Source: Narthecium ossifragum (Eukaryota > Streptophyta > Magnoliopsida > Dioscoreales > Nartheciaceae). From it: a DNA stretch of 64,000 nt. Shown one piece after another: positions 49,705 to 61,200 of the stretch (the stretch's first letter is position 1; each line of letters starts with the position of its first letter). Location: contig OY986965.1 of the NCBI GenBank assembly GCA_963920575.1, positions 17,314,957-17,378,956 on the forward strand. The letters are read 5' to 3'. The notes under the pieces were generated by a model, which saw only the letters and a list, made by a program, of their open reading frames with translations, was not told the DNA's origin and did not search any database. Both the position numbers and the translations under genes were made by a program.

Positions 49705-52114
49705 TGTCGCGCCCCGACCCGCGAAAGCCCAACCGGGCCGGGCAACGCGAACCGGAACCTAACCAACGCGGAAAAAGAACGGCGAGGGTTCCCTCTAACC
49801 TATGGGTCTCCCTAGCAATTCACCAAAAGCATTCCCCAAAATAAAGATACAATATTATATTCAAGCCTCGAACCACAGATTTAAAACTCAGAGTATTAAT
49901 TATACAAAACCTCGGAGAGGGGAAGTTCAAATACAATATTACTCCCGTAGGAGACTATCTAACATAAGGGTAAAAGCGGTAAATATTGCCACCTCTCAAA
50001 AGCCACCAGGCGCCGCCGCACCGCCAACCAACTGCCCGGTAGGGGCCAAGGAAGAAGAGCTGACGCCTGCACCTGCAAAACGCAGCCCGGGTAGGAGTGA
50101 GCACTAAGCTCAGTAGGGATCTACACTACGACACACAGAAGGAAGAGGGAAACGCAACAGTGTCGCCCTCAAGTGGAATCTGGGTGTATACAGGGGTCCC
50201 ATAACCCCACTGCGTGTCCCTGAGGCCCCGATCATGGTCTTCTAGCCGAGCTGGTCACATGTCAGGTCACACTCAGTAGCAGGAAACGACACTGCTAACT
50301 CTCAACAGGACACTGAACACTGTTTGGTGGGAAAAGACACCATTGAGTAGGCAAAATCCTCTGCTCAAGAGTTTTAAGAAGAACCGGACACCGGCTACAC
50401 CTCAGATCCAACTCGAGGCCGACACGACCTCTACAATCATCAAGCCATAAGTGTACCAGTCATCTAAGCCTATTATTGAATCGACTGGTCACCACAATTC
50501 CAACCGGGTCCTAACAGCCCAACCCCGGTCCTAGGGCTAAGTCCGAGCTTCCAGCCTCGGGACGGCGACCCAAGGATCACCCACGCCCTAACCAATGCAA
50601 CCAATGCACACAAAAACAATGCATGCTATGACATACACAGATAATAGGAAGGGCATGCAACAGTATGTCAAACATCATATAAATCTACTGGATCGCTGCA
50701 GCGGTACCACCAACCGCTGCCAGCCGATCCGCAGCGGGTCCCGGCATTACGACGGTACCGCGACCGTCAACCGCGGACTCCTGCAACGGGAAGCAACCCT
50801 GAAAACGATGATGTACAAAACACAATATAATATTATATTCCGAAATATAATATTATATTCAAAAACACCCAAAGCCTCTACTTAGGGGCTAATTGATCCC
50901 GTCGATCCGACGTCCAAACGACGTCGGATTCAAGATCTAACTTAACCACCAGTAGGTGTATATACCAGGATCATCATATCCAAATTTCATAAACATCCAA
51001 CGGTTGGATTAATGGGAAACATTAATCCAAAATCGATGATTAAACCAACTTACCCTTTAATTGCTGCAACGCAGCCCTCCAGAAAACAAATCATAAGAAA
51101 TCGTAGACAAATAGGAAAAATACGAAACAAGATGGAATGGAAAGCTAACAAGTAGATGTACAACTATTATGTTTATCAAAAGCCAAGATCATGTACTCGC
51201 CGGCCGGAAAACTCACCGCAAGCCGGCTGTTTCTCAAGAACAGCAGAAAACCAGAAATCCGAGACTAATCTTACATAAAACCTACTCAAATCTCAACTGA
51301 TTAACATGAAACTTAAATCAGTTATTCTAACAGGTATAAGGAACCCAACAAAGTAAGGATCAACAAGATCCAACGGCTAGATCTCAAGAACACCCGAAAT
51401 AAACATCAGTAGGTATAACCCTACCTAGCTGCGCTTTCCTCGGCTGATTCCCCGCGAGTTGATCACCAACAAACCTCCAAACCACTTCAGGGATCGTCCT
51501 CTCGTTGTCACAAATCCAACGAGCCAAAGAACACCCAATTTGGTGGTCGAAGGAGGGAGAACGGAAGAGGAGAAGGTGGCTGCCGGAAAAACAGGGGAAG
51601 AGCAACGTCGGGAGAGAAGAAAAGAGAAGAAGAAGAAGAAGGAAGGAAGGGAAGAAGAAAAGGAGGGGAAAGGGGGGAGGGGACAGCCGGGAAAGAGGGG
51701 AAAAAGCTGGGGGAGGGGAGGAGAAAGTCCTCCCCCTCTGACAGGGGAGAGCGACGGCCAGCGGTGGCCGTCCTCGCGAAGCAGAAAACCAACCGACTTA
51801 TGAATGATCGATCCTTACTCAAGGGAGGATCGATCCTTCATGACGATTCACAAGGCTTTCTGGCACGAAGAGGATCGATCCCTTAGCCATAGAGGATCGA
51901 TCATTTGTGTGATGAAAGCTAAACTTGGGCAAGAACTCAAGCCCAAGTCCGGATCTTTCGATCCCGGGTTCACCTAGCCATTCTAAACAAACACGAACAC
52001 AGACAAGGCCAGTGTGTGCACACGCGGGTGTGAAACAAACCAACAAGGTGCAATTTACCAAATTGCCCTTGCGGTCTACAACGAGCCACAGGAGTAGAGG
52101 GGCAGGTCCTCACA
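49705..52114 (-). repeat. 5' LTR of element B
   Basis: 2410 bp, nearly identical to 42348-44756. Most differences seen are C/T or G/A transitions. Confidence 0.95.
51800..51915. repeat. GATCGATC palindrome array, B right LTR
   Basis: Exact counterpart of 44440-44560, four palindromes unchanged between the two LTRs. Confidence 0.85.
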
Positions 52115-52240
52115 TCCAGGGTGTTAGGAAGTTGAGGAATTTGTTTCCAGGGTGTTAGGAAGTTGAGGAATTTGTTCCCAGGGTGTTAGGAAGTTGAGGG
52201 ATTTGTTCCCAGGGTGTTAAGAAGTTGAGGGATTGAGATT
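52115..52240 (+). repeat. 31-bp minisatellite interrupted by element B
   Basis: About four units of GGGTGTTAGGAAGTTGAGG plus AATTTGTTTCCA, with small changes. The left continuation lies at 42290-42347. Confidence 0.85.
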
Positions 52241-52718
52241 TGGGATATCAGATCTGGGTGTTTGTTCCCAAGATCGTAAGTTGTTCCCAGGAGATCATAT
52301 GTGGGAGTTGGAGAGATATTCTCTATTTTTAATTTGAACTCCGTATCTGGGAGTTACGTAGTTTATTCCCAGAAGAAGGGAGTTGGAAATATTTCGATTT
52401 GAATTTTGAACTTTCTGTTCAAATTTCGAACATTTGTCCGAATGTTTGTTTGGATTTCAAGTATTTCTTTGAATTCCAAATATTTGTCCAAAATTTGTAT
52501 ATTTGCCCAAATTTTGAATGTTTCTTTGAATTTTGAATATTTCATATTATATTTTGAAAAATTTACTAAAATATCCCCAGCTGGGCCGGAGTGTAAATTA
52601 CCAAAATATCCTTCGGTCGCATGTATTTTGGACCGAAATGCCTTTTTGGCGTTATTGTTCATGTAATGTCCGTGTGTATTTTGAACAGATATACCCCTAA
52701 GGTGGATGGGACCTTGAA
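52241..52718 (+). other. Middle part of LTR C
   Basis: AT-rich with repeated TTTGAATTTTGAA and CAAATTTG words; no coding signal. Ends at TTGAA, directly before element D. Confidence 0.5.
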
Positions 52719-52924
52719 TGTGAGGACCTGCCCCTCTACCCCAGTGGCTCGTTGTAAACCGCAAGGGCAATTTGGTAAATTGCGCCTTGTTGGTTTGTTT
52801 CACACCCGTGTGTGCACACACTGACCTTGTTTGTGTTAGTGTCTGTTTAGAATGGTTAGGTGGACCCGGGATCAGAAGATCCGAGCTTGGACTTGTGTTT
52901 TAGCCCATGTTTGTGTTTCTGGGC

Positions 52925-53035
52925 AAGAAGATCGATCTTTCTTGCTAAGGTGATCGATCTTCCTTGCTAAGGAGATCGATCTTCCTTGCTAAGGAGATCG
53001 ATCTTCCTTGGAAAGAGATCGATCCTTCTGTGCCA
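52925..53035. repeat. GATCGATC palindrome array, D LTR
   Basis: Five closely spaced copies, four of them AGATCGATCTTTC/AGATCGATCTTCC at 22-bp steps, starting 209 bp from the LTR start. Confidence 0.85.
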
Positions 53036-54795
53036 GAAAGTCTTGACGGTGGAGTTGAGAGGACGGCCGCCGTTGGCTGTCGCTCTCCCCTGTCAGAGGA
53101 AGAGAGGACTTTCTCTCCTCTCCTCTCCTCCCCCTTTTCCCCTCCTTCCCCGGCTTTCCCCCTTCCCGTTCTTCCTCTTCTTCCTCTTCTCCTTCTCCTT
53201 CTTCTTCCTTCTTCTGTCTTCTTCCCGCGAGCTCTGCTTCCCCTGTTTTTTCGGCGACCTTCTTCTCCGTTCTCCCTCCTCCGGCCATCGTTTTGGGCGT
53301 TCCAAGGCTCGTTGTATCCGTGGTGACGTGAGGAAGATCCCTGGTGTGGTTTGGTGCTTTGTTGGTGACTGGTTTGCGGGGAATCAGCCGAGGAGTGCAT
53401 TTACGGTAGGTTTCTACCTACCTGAGTTAGTTTAGAGGTTTTCCTTGGATCTAGCCGTTAGATCTTGTTGTTTTTTGTGTTGTTGGCTTCCTCTTGCTTT
53501 GTATAATTTCTGGTTTAAGTTTCATAAGTTTTGGTTGAGATTTTAGTAGGATTTAAGCATATTTAATCTCAGATTTTTCGATTTTTGCTATTCTTGAAGG
53601 ATAGCCGGTTTGCGGCGTGTTTTTCGATCGGTACGTGCATGTTCTTGGGTTATGATGAACATAAGAGTTGTAGATCTTTGGACCTGCTCTCAGACCCAAC
53701 TGATTTCATATTTTTCCGATTTTCCTATGATTGTTTATGAATTTCTTACTGGTGGGCTGCATTGCAGCAAGTAAATGGTAAGTTAGTTTGATTAGCGATT
53801 TTGATTAGTATTTTCCCGTTAATTTAGCAGTTGGATGTTTCCCGATTTTGGATATGTTGATCCCGACATGTTGATCTACTGAAATCTAAGTTGGATCTCG
53901 AATCCGGATCAACGGGGCCAATTAGCCTTTAAGTAGAGGATGTTTGGTGTTTTAATAATATTATATGTTTGAAACATATAATATTATATTTTACTGTTCA
54001 TCGAAGTTTTCGGGGTTGCTTCCCATTGCAGGAGTCCGCGGTTGATGGTCACGGTACCTTCGTAATGCCGGGACCCGCTGCGGATCAGCTGCCAGTGGTT
54101 GGTAGTACTGCTGCAGCAATCCGGTTGGACTTGTATGCTATCCTTAACATACTGTTGCATGCTTTATCTGTTATCTGTGTATGTTCATAGCATGCATTCT
54201 CTGTTATGCATTAGTTGAATGGTTAGGGCGTGGGTGATCTGTGGGTCGCCGTCCCGAGGCTGGAAGCTCGGATTTAGCCCTAGGACCGGGGTTGGGTAGT
54301 TTGGACCCGGTTCGAATTATGGTGTCCAGTCAAACTTGATGATAGGTTTAGATGACTGGTACACATGTTGCTTGGTGATTATAGAGGTCGTGTCGGCCTT
54401 GAGTCGGATGCTGAGGTGTAGCCGGTGTTCCACTGTGTTGACTCATGAGTAGAGGAGTTGCCTACTCAGCGGTGCCATTTCCCACCTGCAGTGTCGGGTT
54501 CCTGCTTGTGAGTCAGCAGTGTTGTTTCCTGCTACTGAGTGTGACCTGACATGTGACCAGCTCACCTGGAAGACAATGATCGTGGGCCTCAGGGACACGC
54601 GGTAGGGTTATGGGACCCCTGTATACACCCATGTCTTACTAGAGGGCGACACTGTTGCGTTTCCCTCTTCCTTCTGTGTGTCGTAGTGTCTAATTCTACT
54701 GAGCTTTATGCTCACTCCTACTCGGGCTGCGTTTTGCAGGTGCAGGCGTTAGTTCTTCTTCTGTGGCCCCTACCGGTCAGTTGGTCGGCGGTGCT

Positions 54796-56950
54796 TGTCT
54801 CGTCCCGGCCCAGAAAACCCATCCGGACCGAGACACGAGGCGGGGTTCCTACATCTACTAACAACCAACTGGCGGAAACAGTTACAAACAAATTGAAAGC
54901 GGAAGTAAATCTAACAACTACTATTATTACAAAACTGTACATACAATAAAGTTACAACAACTTTACATATATCAGTACTCAAGTACAAAAGACATTATAA
55001 ACCTCAAAAAGTTACATCGTCAGTAGTCTCCTGAAAAGCACAGCAGAAACCATCTTGGCCCTCAAACATGCCCTGATATCGACGCGGCGCCACAGGACGA
55101 GCAACTGGGGCCCACCGAAGGGGAGCTGGTACCTGCACCTGCAAACGCCACCCGGGTAGGAATGAGCACTAAGCTCAGTAGGGTTCTACTCTATGACACA
55201 CACAAGGAAGGCAAAACTGCAACTGTACTAACTCTGTGCCAAGTACTGAGGGCAACCAAGGACCCTATAAATCCCGTCAATAACCCGAAGGGTACCTGTC
55301 CAAAGTACGTCCTCCGACAGCCACTGTTCATGGATGGACTTCCTCCGACAGTCCCTGATACAGGGTGGACATGACGATACCAATAGGACACCCCTCTCCA
55401 AGCGGGATCTCCACACTTGACGGAATAACCGTGGTTATGACAACCATCTCTCAGCACTCAAAGCAACAGAGCTAGCACGACCTCTAAACTCCAACTCAAA
55501 AGCTAAGGGTTGCCAAGGAGCCCATAAATCCCATCGATACCCCCAGGGTTTCTGTCCATGTAACCCTCTCCCGCCACAAGCAGGGAGAACCTCAGCACAT
55601 GTAGGACACCCTTACCCATGCTGGATACCAAGCATGACGACACATGTCAGGGTAACGACATCCACCTCTTAGCAATTGATACAGGAGTACTAGGGACAAA
55701 CCCCAACAACAAACTAACAGTGCTACAGTCAAACCCTAGGCCTCTAATGCACAAGGGAACTAGGAAATACAACAGTATAAACAAGCAACAAACAAGGGCA
55801 CACCTTCGGCCCATTTATACTAAACATTCCCGAGGGTCATGACTATCTCGGTTAACCACAAAGCGATAGAAGGCATACAGTCATCCCATTTATTCTACAC
55901 AATCCCGGGAGTCATCACACCCCCGGTTCAACCACAAAGCGGTAACAGACAGCAGTTTATAGCAATATCACTAAACATGCCATTAAAGCGGTAAACAAAC
56001 CATCATGGCAAGCCCCACGGGCAACACCGCCAAAACCGCATACATACAAAGCCCCGCGGGCAAAACAGCCTCAAAACGCATTTTGGTGCACGTTGGATCG
56101 ATCCAACATACCCATGGATTGATCCGACTTGCCCTCGGATCGATCCAACTTGTCCTTGGATCGATCCGACTTGCCCTTGGATCGATCCAACTTGTCCTTG
56201 GATCGATCCGACTCGGAAAAACCAAGAAAACCATTCTCTGTTACCCTCAAACATTGTTCCTGGGAAACACTGGATCGATCCAACATCCATGGATTCATCC
56301 AACTCCCACCAGTGAACAGAATAACTTGAGTGCAACTTGGATCGATCCAATATCCATGGATCGATTCCAACCGGCCCTCCAGCCAACTTTCGACGGTGAT
56401 CACGGCCGAAAAACCAAACCAAACTTCACCAAACTTGGTGAGTTGGTGGATCTGATGCTCACAAAGCTACTCATGGCTTCAAAATCGGAAACCATCACTT
56501 ATACATGGAAATCTACTCAAAACAAACCCGAATTCGATGAAAACGACGAAGAACACGAGAAAACCCAATCGCAGCGGAATCGAAAAAGAGGAGAAAGGAG
56601 CATCGCATCCGCTCTTATACGGACGCTCCAGTTCGAGTGGGATCGATCCAAACTCCACCTTGGATCGATCTGAACTCCATTGGCGGCCAACACTCCCTAG
56701 TGCATCCTGGATCGATCCAAAGTGGAGTTTGGATCGATCCAACCTGCACAGGGAGTCAGAATTGGGCCAAACTCAAGGCCAATTCCGGATCTTTCGACCC
56801 CGGATCCACCTAACGTTTCTAATCAAACACATACACAATCAAGGTCAGTGTGTGCACGTGCGGGTGTGAAACAAACCGACAAGGTGCAATTTACCAAATT
56901 GCCCTTGTGGTCAGCAACGAGCTACAGGAATAGATGGACAGGTCCTCACA
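54796..56950 (-). mobile_element. Solo LTR E inside the D LTR
   Basis: 2155 bp, TGTCTCGTCCCGG...GGTCCTCACA on the plus strand. The flanks GTGCT and GTACG look like a decayed copy of the GTGCG present at the same point of LTR C (around 59727). It belongs to a family different from B, although the TGTGAGGACCTG end is shared. Confidence 0.8.
56090..56760. repeat. TTGGATCGATCCAA palindrome array, solo LTR E
   Basis: About thirteen GGATCGATCC-centred palindromes, six of them in a regular 20-bp ladder at 56095-56215 (ACTTGTCCTTGGATCGATCC type), others at 56270-56370 and 56640-56750. Confidence 0.9.
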
Positions 56951-57269
56951 GTACGGCGGCGCCAGGCGGAGTCTGAGAGGTGGTGATCTTTTACTGCTTT
57001 TAACCTATGTTAGATAGCCTCCTACGGGAGTAATGTTGTATTTGGATCTTCCCCTCTCCGAGGATATGTATATTAAATTCACTTGGGTTTGTAATCTTGG
57101 GTTCGATGTTGTTTAAATTATGTCTTTTTAAATTGAGGGTGTTTTGATGATTTGGTAGGGAGACCAATAGGTTAGAGGGAACCATCGCCAATAATTTTAG
57201 CGTTTCGTTAGGTTCCGGTTCACGTCGCCATGCCCCGGTTGGGCTTTCGTGGGTAGGGGCGCGAAAGCT

Positions 57270-57281
57270 TGGTATCAGAGC
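57270..57281 (+). promoter_or_regulatory. Primer binding site of element D
   Basis: TGGTATCAGAGC, exact initiator tRNA-Met type, 3 bp after the LTR end. Confidence 0.9.
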
Positions 57282-57469
57282 ATAGGTTGTAGATCCCAGG
57301 GTTAGGATCAGGTTTCGGTTGAGTTTGAGCGTGGAATGGGTTAGTTCTATGTCTAGAACATCCGTGCATGCTCCTTTCGATGTGTTATGCTTTTCCGCTT
57401 TTTGTTTGTGTTGCCTTGTTTTGCGACTTCTGACGAATGAATGCTTGTTTGTCGTTGGTGATTGCGCAG

Positions 57470-58725
57470 ATGGCGGGAGCTCGAGGCCGGCCTTTGGTTA
57501 TCGGTCGGGGTGGGGCACGACCCGGTCGGCCCGCCTGACCAAGCATGGAGGTTCCCGCTAGGGCGGTACGAGCTCGACGGACTGAGCCATCACCAGCGAC
57601 GATTTCGGTCGCACGGGAGGAGACCCTTCTCGTCGAGGAGAGGGTTCTCTCTCCGGTCGACGGGCGGGACGCGGTGGCGGTCATGATGGACTTCCAGCGG
57701 CTGAACCCGCCTAGGTTCAGCGGTGAGACTGGAGATCCGACCACAGCAGACGGCTGGCTCCGAGGAGTCACGCGAGTTCTCGACGCTCTCTTCGTCGAGG
57801 ATGACTGGATCCGGGTCACCCTAGCAGCGTTCCAGCTCGATGGGGATGCTCTTGACTGGTGGTGCACCGCCCAGCACACCAGTGGCTGAGAGGAGCCATT
57901 GTGGGAGGAGTTCAGGGCGTTGTTCTTGGACGCGTACTTCCCGGAGAGTACGCGTGATGCCCTGTCTCATGAGTTCCAGTCCCTTTTGCAGGGTACTCGC
58001 TCTGTGCAGTAGTATGCCACCCGGTTCACGCACTTGGTCCGTTTCACGGGGGCAGTGGCAGCAGATCCAGTGGCCAAGGTACGACAGTTCGAGTGGGGTC
58101 TTCGTCCAGAGATCAGGCGGCAGACGTGTTCCCATCGCTTTCAGACGCACTTAGCAGTTCTGAACTGCGCCTTGGTATTAGAGGCGCAGCTGCGGGATGA
58201 GTGGTGCCGGGCAGTTCCACCGGCATCCTTTACCAGCGCATCGCAGAGGCCCCAGTTCAGAGGGGGATTCGGCAGAGGCCAGCAGCGGCGTTCGCGACCT
58301 TTCCAGCAGCAGTCACAATGCCCACAACAGTTCCAGCCGCAGCTGCCGAGTCCACAAGGCCAGTTTCTCCTGAAGGCCGGGCCGTCTAGGCAGGCTCCGT
58401 CAGGGGAAGGCCAGGGTCAGCAGCCTGGTGACGTGTCGACCACGTGTTTCCAGTTCGGCCAGCCGGGGCACTACCGTAGAGACTGTCCTTTGCGAGGAGC
58501 GCGGGGCGCTATGTCGCAGGGCAGTAGAGGCGGAGGGTTCGGTGCCTGGCAGGGGAGCGGTGGTGGGCACGGGTCAGGGGCTAGACTGAGCCGCTCCAGA
58601 GGTGGAGGCGGCCAGCGGGGGCGTGTGTTTGCTCTTCTAGAGCGTGAGTAGCCGGACACCGTTCAGCTTTACCAGCCGCCACAGCAGTACCAGCAGGCAG
58701 TGGCAGAGCCATCCGTGCAGGTTTA
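57470..58725 (+). pseudogene. gag of element D (several stops, truncated)
   Basis: Starts ATGGCGGGAGCTCGAGGC and parallels gag of element B: MMDFQRLNPPRFSGETGDP, FRALFLDAYFPESTRDALS, QFEWGLRPEIRRQTCSHRF, then a zinc-knuckle-like [13 protein letters not shown] whose first two cysteines are altered (TCFQF). Stops at about 57536, 57887, 58009 and 58649 mostly correspond to Arg or Gln codons in element B, again C-to-T. It breaks off at about 58725. Confidence 0.88.
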
Positions 58726-60046
58726 TATAGGAGGCCATCAAAACCATCTAAGGACCATTGAAAGAGCTGTAGAATGTTTGAATATGTCTATTTCATCGGA
58801 ATTCCCAAAATACCCTTGGGGTGATAATTACCAAAATACCCTTTGCTCTCCTGGCACCCAGGAGAGCATGTGTAGAGTACTTTTAAATATATTTTGAATT
58901 TAATTGTTCATGTTTCAATGTTTTCAAGCCTTTTCAAAAGATCTAAGGCATGAGCATATGTGACAAGAGCAATTTCATAAATATTACGAATTTAAGCCTT
59001 AGTTAAAATCAGTGTCAACACCGGGGTTGCTTCCCGTAACATGCTCTCTTTTGGCGGGTCAGCTGTAGTTGGTGGGGCTACCACTGCAGCAGCTCCTTGG
59101 CATGTTTTACTGTTCACCACCCCAAGCCGGTAGGGTGCCGAACCCAGACCTTGTTTATTTAATTGTCACATAAGTTGCTTGCTTATCTTCTTTACTGCGT
59201 ATGTTCATAACGTGCATCTGGTTGTGCATTAGTTGCATAAGGTTAGGGCGTGGACGATCTGTGGGTCACCGTCCCGAGGCTTGGAAGCTTGGATTTAGCC
59301 CTAGGACCGGGGTTGGGTAGCTTGGTCCAGGTTTCAATGGTGGTGTTCAGTCGATTTCGATGATAGGCCTAGATGACTAGAACACATGTTGATTGATGAT
59401 TTTAAAGGTCGTGTCGGCCTCGAGCCGGGTGCTGAGGTGTAGCCGGTGTGCCTACTCAGCGGTGCCATTTTCTGCCGGCAGTGCTGGTTTCCTGCTTGTG
59501 AGTCTGCAGTATTGGTTTCTTGCGTTCAGGGACACTCGGTGGGGTTATGGGACCCCTGTGTACACCCAGATCTTGCTAGAGGGAGACACTGTTGCATTTC
59601 CCTCTTCCTTCTGTGTGTCGTAATGTAGTTTCCCTGCTGAGCTTAGTGCTCATTCCTACCAAGGCTGCGTTTTGCAGGTGCAAGCGTTAGCTCCTCTTGG
59701 CTGGCTCCTAATGGACAGTTGGTCGGCGGTGCGGCGGCGTCTGGCGGAGTCTGAGGAGTGGTAATCTGTCTTTCCCAGAACCCTTGTATAGTTAGCCTCC
59801 TACGGGAGAGTATAAATGTTTGTACTCGGTCTTTCCCTCTTCGAGGTTTTGTATACTATACTTTGGGATGTAATATCTTTAAGCTTGAGGTTTCATAAAT
59901 CTTTAATTTGTAATTGAGGGAGTCTTATGAATTGTTTAGGGAGATCATTAGGTTAGAGGGAACCCTCGCCAAATTTTTCCACAGTTTATTAGGTTTCGGT
60001 TCGTGTCGCCTGGCCCGGTTGGACTTTCGCGGGTAGGGGTGTGACA
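58726..60046 (+). repeat. Right part of LTR C
   Basis: Ends GGGTGTGACA at 60046 before CGTTG. Shares with the B and D LTRs the downstream phrases GGTTAGGGCGTGG, CCCTAGGACCGGGGTTGGG and GCTGCGTTTTGCAGGTGCA. Confidence 0.75.
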
Positions 60047-60051
60047 CGTTG

Positions 60052-60311
60052 TTACGCCAGAGAATGGGGACTGGAGAATCGGTTGGGGTAAAGGTGTCAC
60101 CGTGTTCGGAAGTAGGTGAGCCTGTTTTGCATCCGGAAGCCGTTCTTGATTACCGGTGGATTAAACGGGGTTCAAGGTATTCATCGGAGATATTGGTCAA
60201 ATGGTGTGGTCTTGATAAAGGAGATGCTACTTGGGCATCAGAGAAGGAGGTGCGAAAAAGATTTCCAGACCTCGACCTTGAGGACAAGGTCATTGTCGAA
60301 GGAGGGAAGGA
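60052..60311 (+). pseudogene. Integrase C-terminus and chromodomain-like tail of element F
   Basis: Continues the integrase frame cut at 40628. The segment VLDYRWIKRGSRYSSEILVK WCGLDKGDATW (spaced here only for reading), then EVRKRFPDLDLEDKV, is the chromodomain-like end of chromovirus integrases. Such domains bind modified histones and steer insertion. The purine tract at 60299-60311 overlaps its 3' end. Confidence 0.9.
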
Positions 60312-60670
60312 TGATGAGAGCCGACGTCCAGTATGGGCACGCCGGCCTAACCGCCGGCCTAACCCACGTTTGGGTTAGCGCTCTCCTTAACTAGTATATG
60401 GGCTGGATTATTAATAGCTTGTTTAGTAGTTGCTTATGTTGCGTAGGGAGTGTTAGCCGTTTGATTCAGACAGTATGATCTAACAGTGGGAGTCAGTCTT
60501 AGTTTGCTTATATGCTTTTCCATTGTTGAACTAGGGTTCATTATGTTATTTTCTCTAATTAAGAAGAAGGGGTTTTCTAGCCATTAATTGGGGTCTTTGA
60601 GGTCTCCTCTGCCATTAAGAGAGGAAGTCTAGGTGATGTGTGGTTATCTCCTACCATCAGGAGTTCATCA
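60312..60670 (+). repeat. 3' LTR of element F
   Basis: 359 bp, TGATGAGAGCC...GTTCATCA, followed by GCATT, the partner of GCCTT at 28334-28338. Confidence 0.9.
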
Positions 60671-61026
60671 GCATTAGACTCTATCTAGATGCTATACTAT
60701 TGGCATCTATGTCTTTTTGGTTGCCAATATTTTGCTTTCCATGACTCGCTAAGGAATAGTATTGCCATTAAGCATAGTGTGTGCAGTTTCAGTTGTGGCA
60801 TGTAACTCTTAATTCTATTGATGTTTTATCTTCTGTATTTTTTGTGCTCATGTTAGTTACACGGTTACAGATGCATATAAATTGCCTCTATTTTAGCACA
60901 ATTTTTTTCTTCTTAGACATGTTCATGTGTTGTGTGTCGTATGTATAAATCATAATATGGGTTGGAAATTCTAACTATTATACTTAGTTTTATTCATTGT
61001 TTACTATTCTTGTAATAAAATTTAGG
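60671..61026. other. AT-rich spacer right of element F
   Basis: No gene or repeat recognised. Confidence 0.5.
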
Positions 61027-61200
61027 ATGTTGCAATCATCGTCATCTGGATCTCCTCGTCCGCTTACTTAAGTGTAGTTGTGGGCTCAACGTCGTGCGGC
61101 AAACTTCCGACACTTCCAAAAATCCCGGTCGCATCTTTTATGCGTGTTCGAATCGTCGTGATGGATGTGGTTTTTTTTATTTGGGAACACGTACTACGTT
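61027..61200 (+). pseudogene. GRF-type zinc finger fragment
   Basis: After an ATG with a Ser-rich start (MLQSSSSGSPRPL) and a frame change near 61068, the plus strand reads CSCGLNVVRQTSDTSKNPGR and FYACSNRRDGCGFFYLG. Spacing of the Cys residues and the NPGR-FY and CGFF motifs are those of the zf-GRF domain found in small plant proteins of unknown role and in some transposons. The aromatic W usually following CGFF is Y. Frame break and lack of a continuing ORF suggest a relic. Confidence 0.65.

Larger units (their letters stand above)
42348..52114 (-). mobile_element. Nearly complete Ty3/gypsy element B (Tekay/Del type)
   Basis: 9767 bp, flanked by TCCAG at 42343-42347 and 52115-52119. On the minus strand: 5' LTR (52114-49705), primer site, gag-pol, 3' LTR (44756-42348). 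Both LTRs are 2.41 kb and differ by only about 1-2 percent by eye, so this is the youngest large insertion in the window. Long LTRs, the pol layout and the integrase tail followed by a chromodomain-like segment fit the Tekay/Del branch (inference). Confidence 0.95.
52719..58725 (+). mobile_element. Truncated gypsy element D (sister of B)
   Basis: The 5' LTR starts TGTGAGGACCTG at 52719 and ends near GGGCGCGAAA at 57266 (2.39 kb without the inserted solo LTR E). A primer site and gag follow. The element breaks off at about 58725 in the region between gag and protease, where it joins the second half of LTR C. The rest of pol and the 3' LTR are gone, so the expected duplicate of TTGAA is missing. 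Gag and LTR are clearly the same family as element B. Confidence 0.85.
40629..60046 (+). mobile_element. Composite LTR C, inserted in integrase of element F
   Basis: Outer ends TGTGAGGACCTG (40629) and GGGTGTGACA (60046) with CGTTG at 40624-40628 and 60047-60051. Its own sequence is 40629-42347, about 52120-52718 and about 58726-60046; together these look like one LTR of about 3.6 kb, with no gag-pol of its own. It is therefore best read as a solo LTR that later received element B (42348) and element D (52719). Confidence 0.8.
28339..60670 (+). mobile_element. Chromovirus-like Ty3/gypsy element F (Reina type), host of all nested insertions
   Basis: LTRs at 28339-28688 and 60312-60670 both start TGATGAGA and end GTTCATCA, and the flanks are GCCTT (28334-28338) and GCATT (60671-60675), a one-mismatch duplication. 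A primer site TGGTACCAGAGC follows the left LTR and a purine tract GAAGGAGGGAAGGA precedes the right one. Between them, in order, are gag, protease, reverse transcriptase, RNase H, integrase and a chromodomain-like tail, cut by insertions at 29144, 34470 and 40629. Removing those leaves an element of about 5.4 kb. Short LTRs and the pol style suggest the Reina branch; that is inference. Confidence 0.9.

Noticed and set aside
56005..56673. 222-codon plus-strand ORF in solo LTR E
   Set aside because: Its repeated Asp-Arg-Ser or Leu-Gly-Ser-Ile words come from the GGATCGATCC array; no domain.
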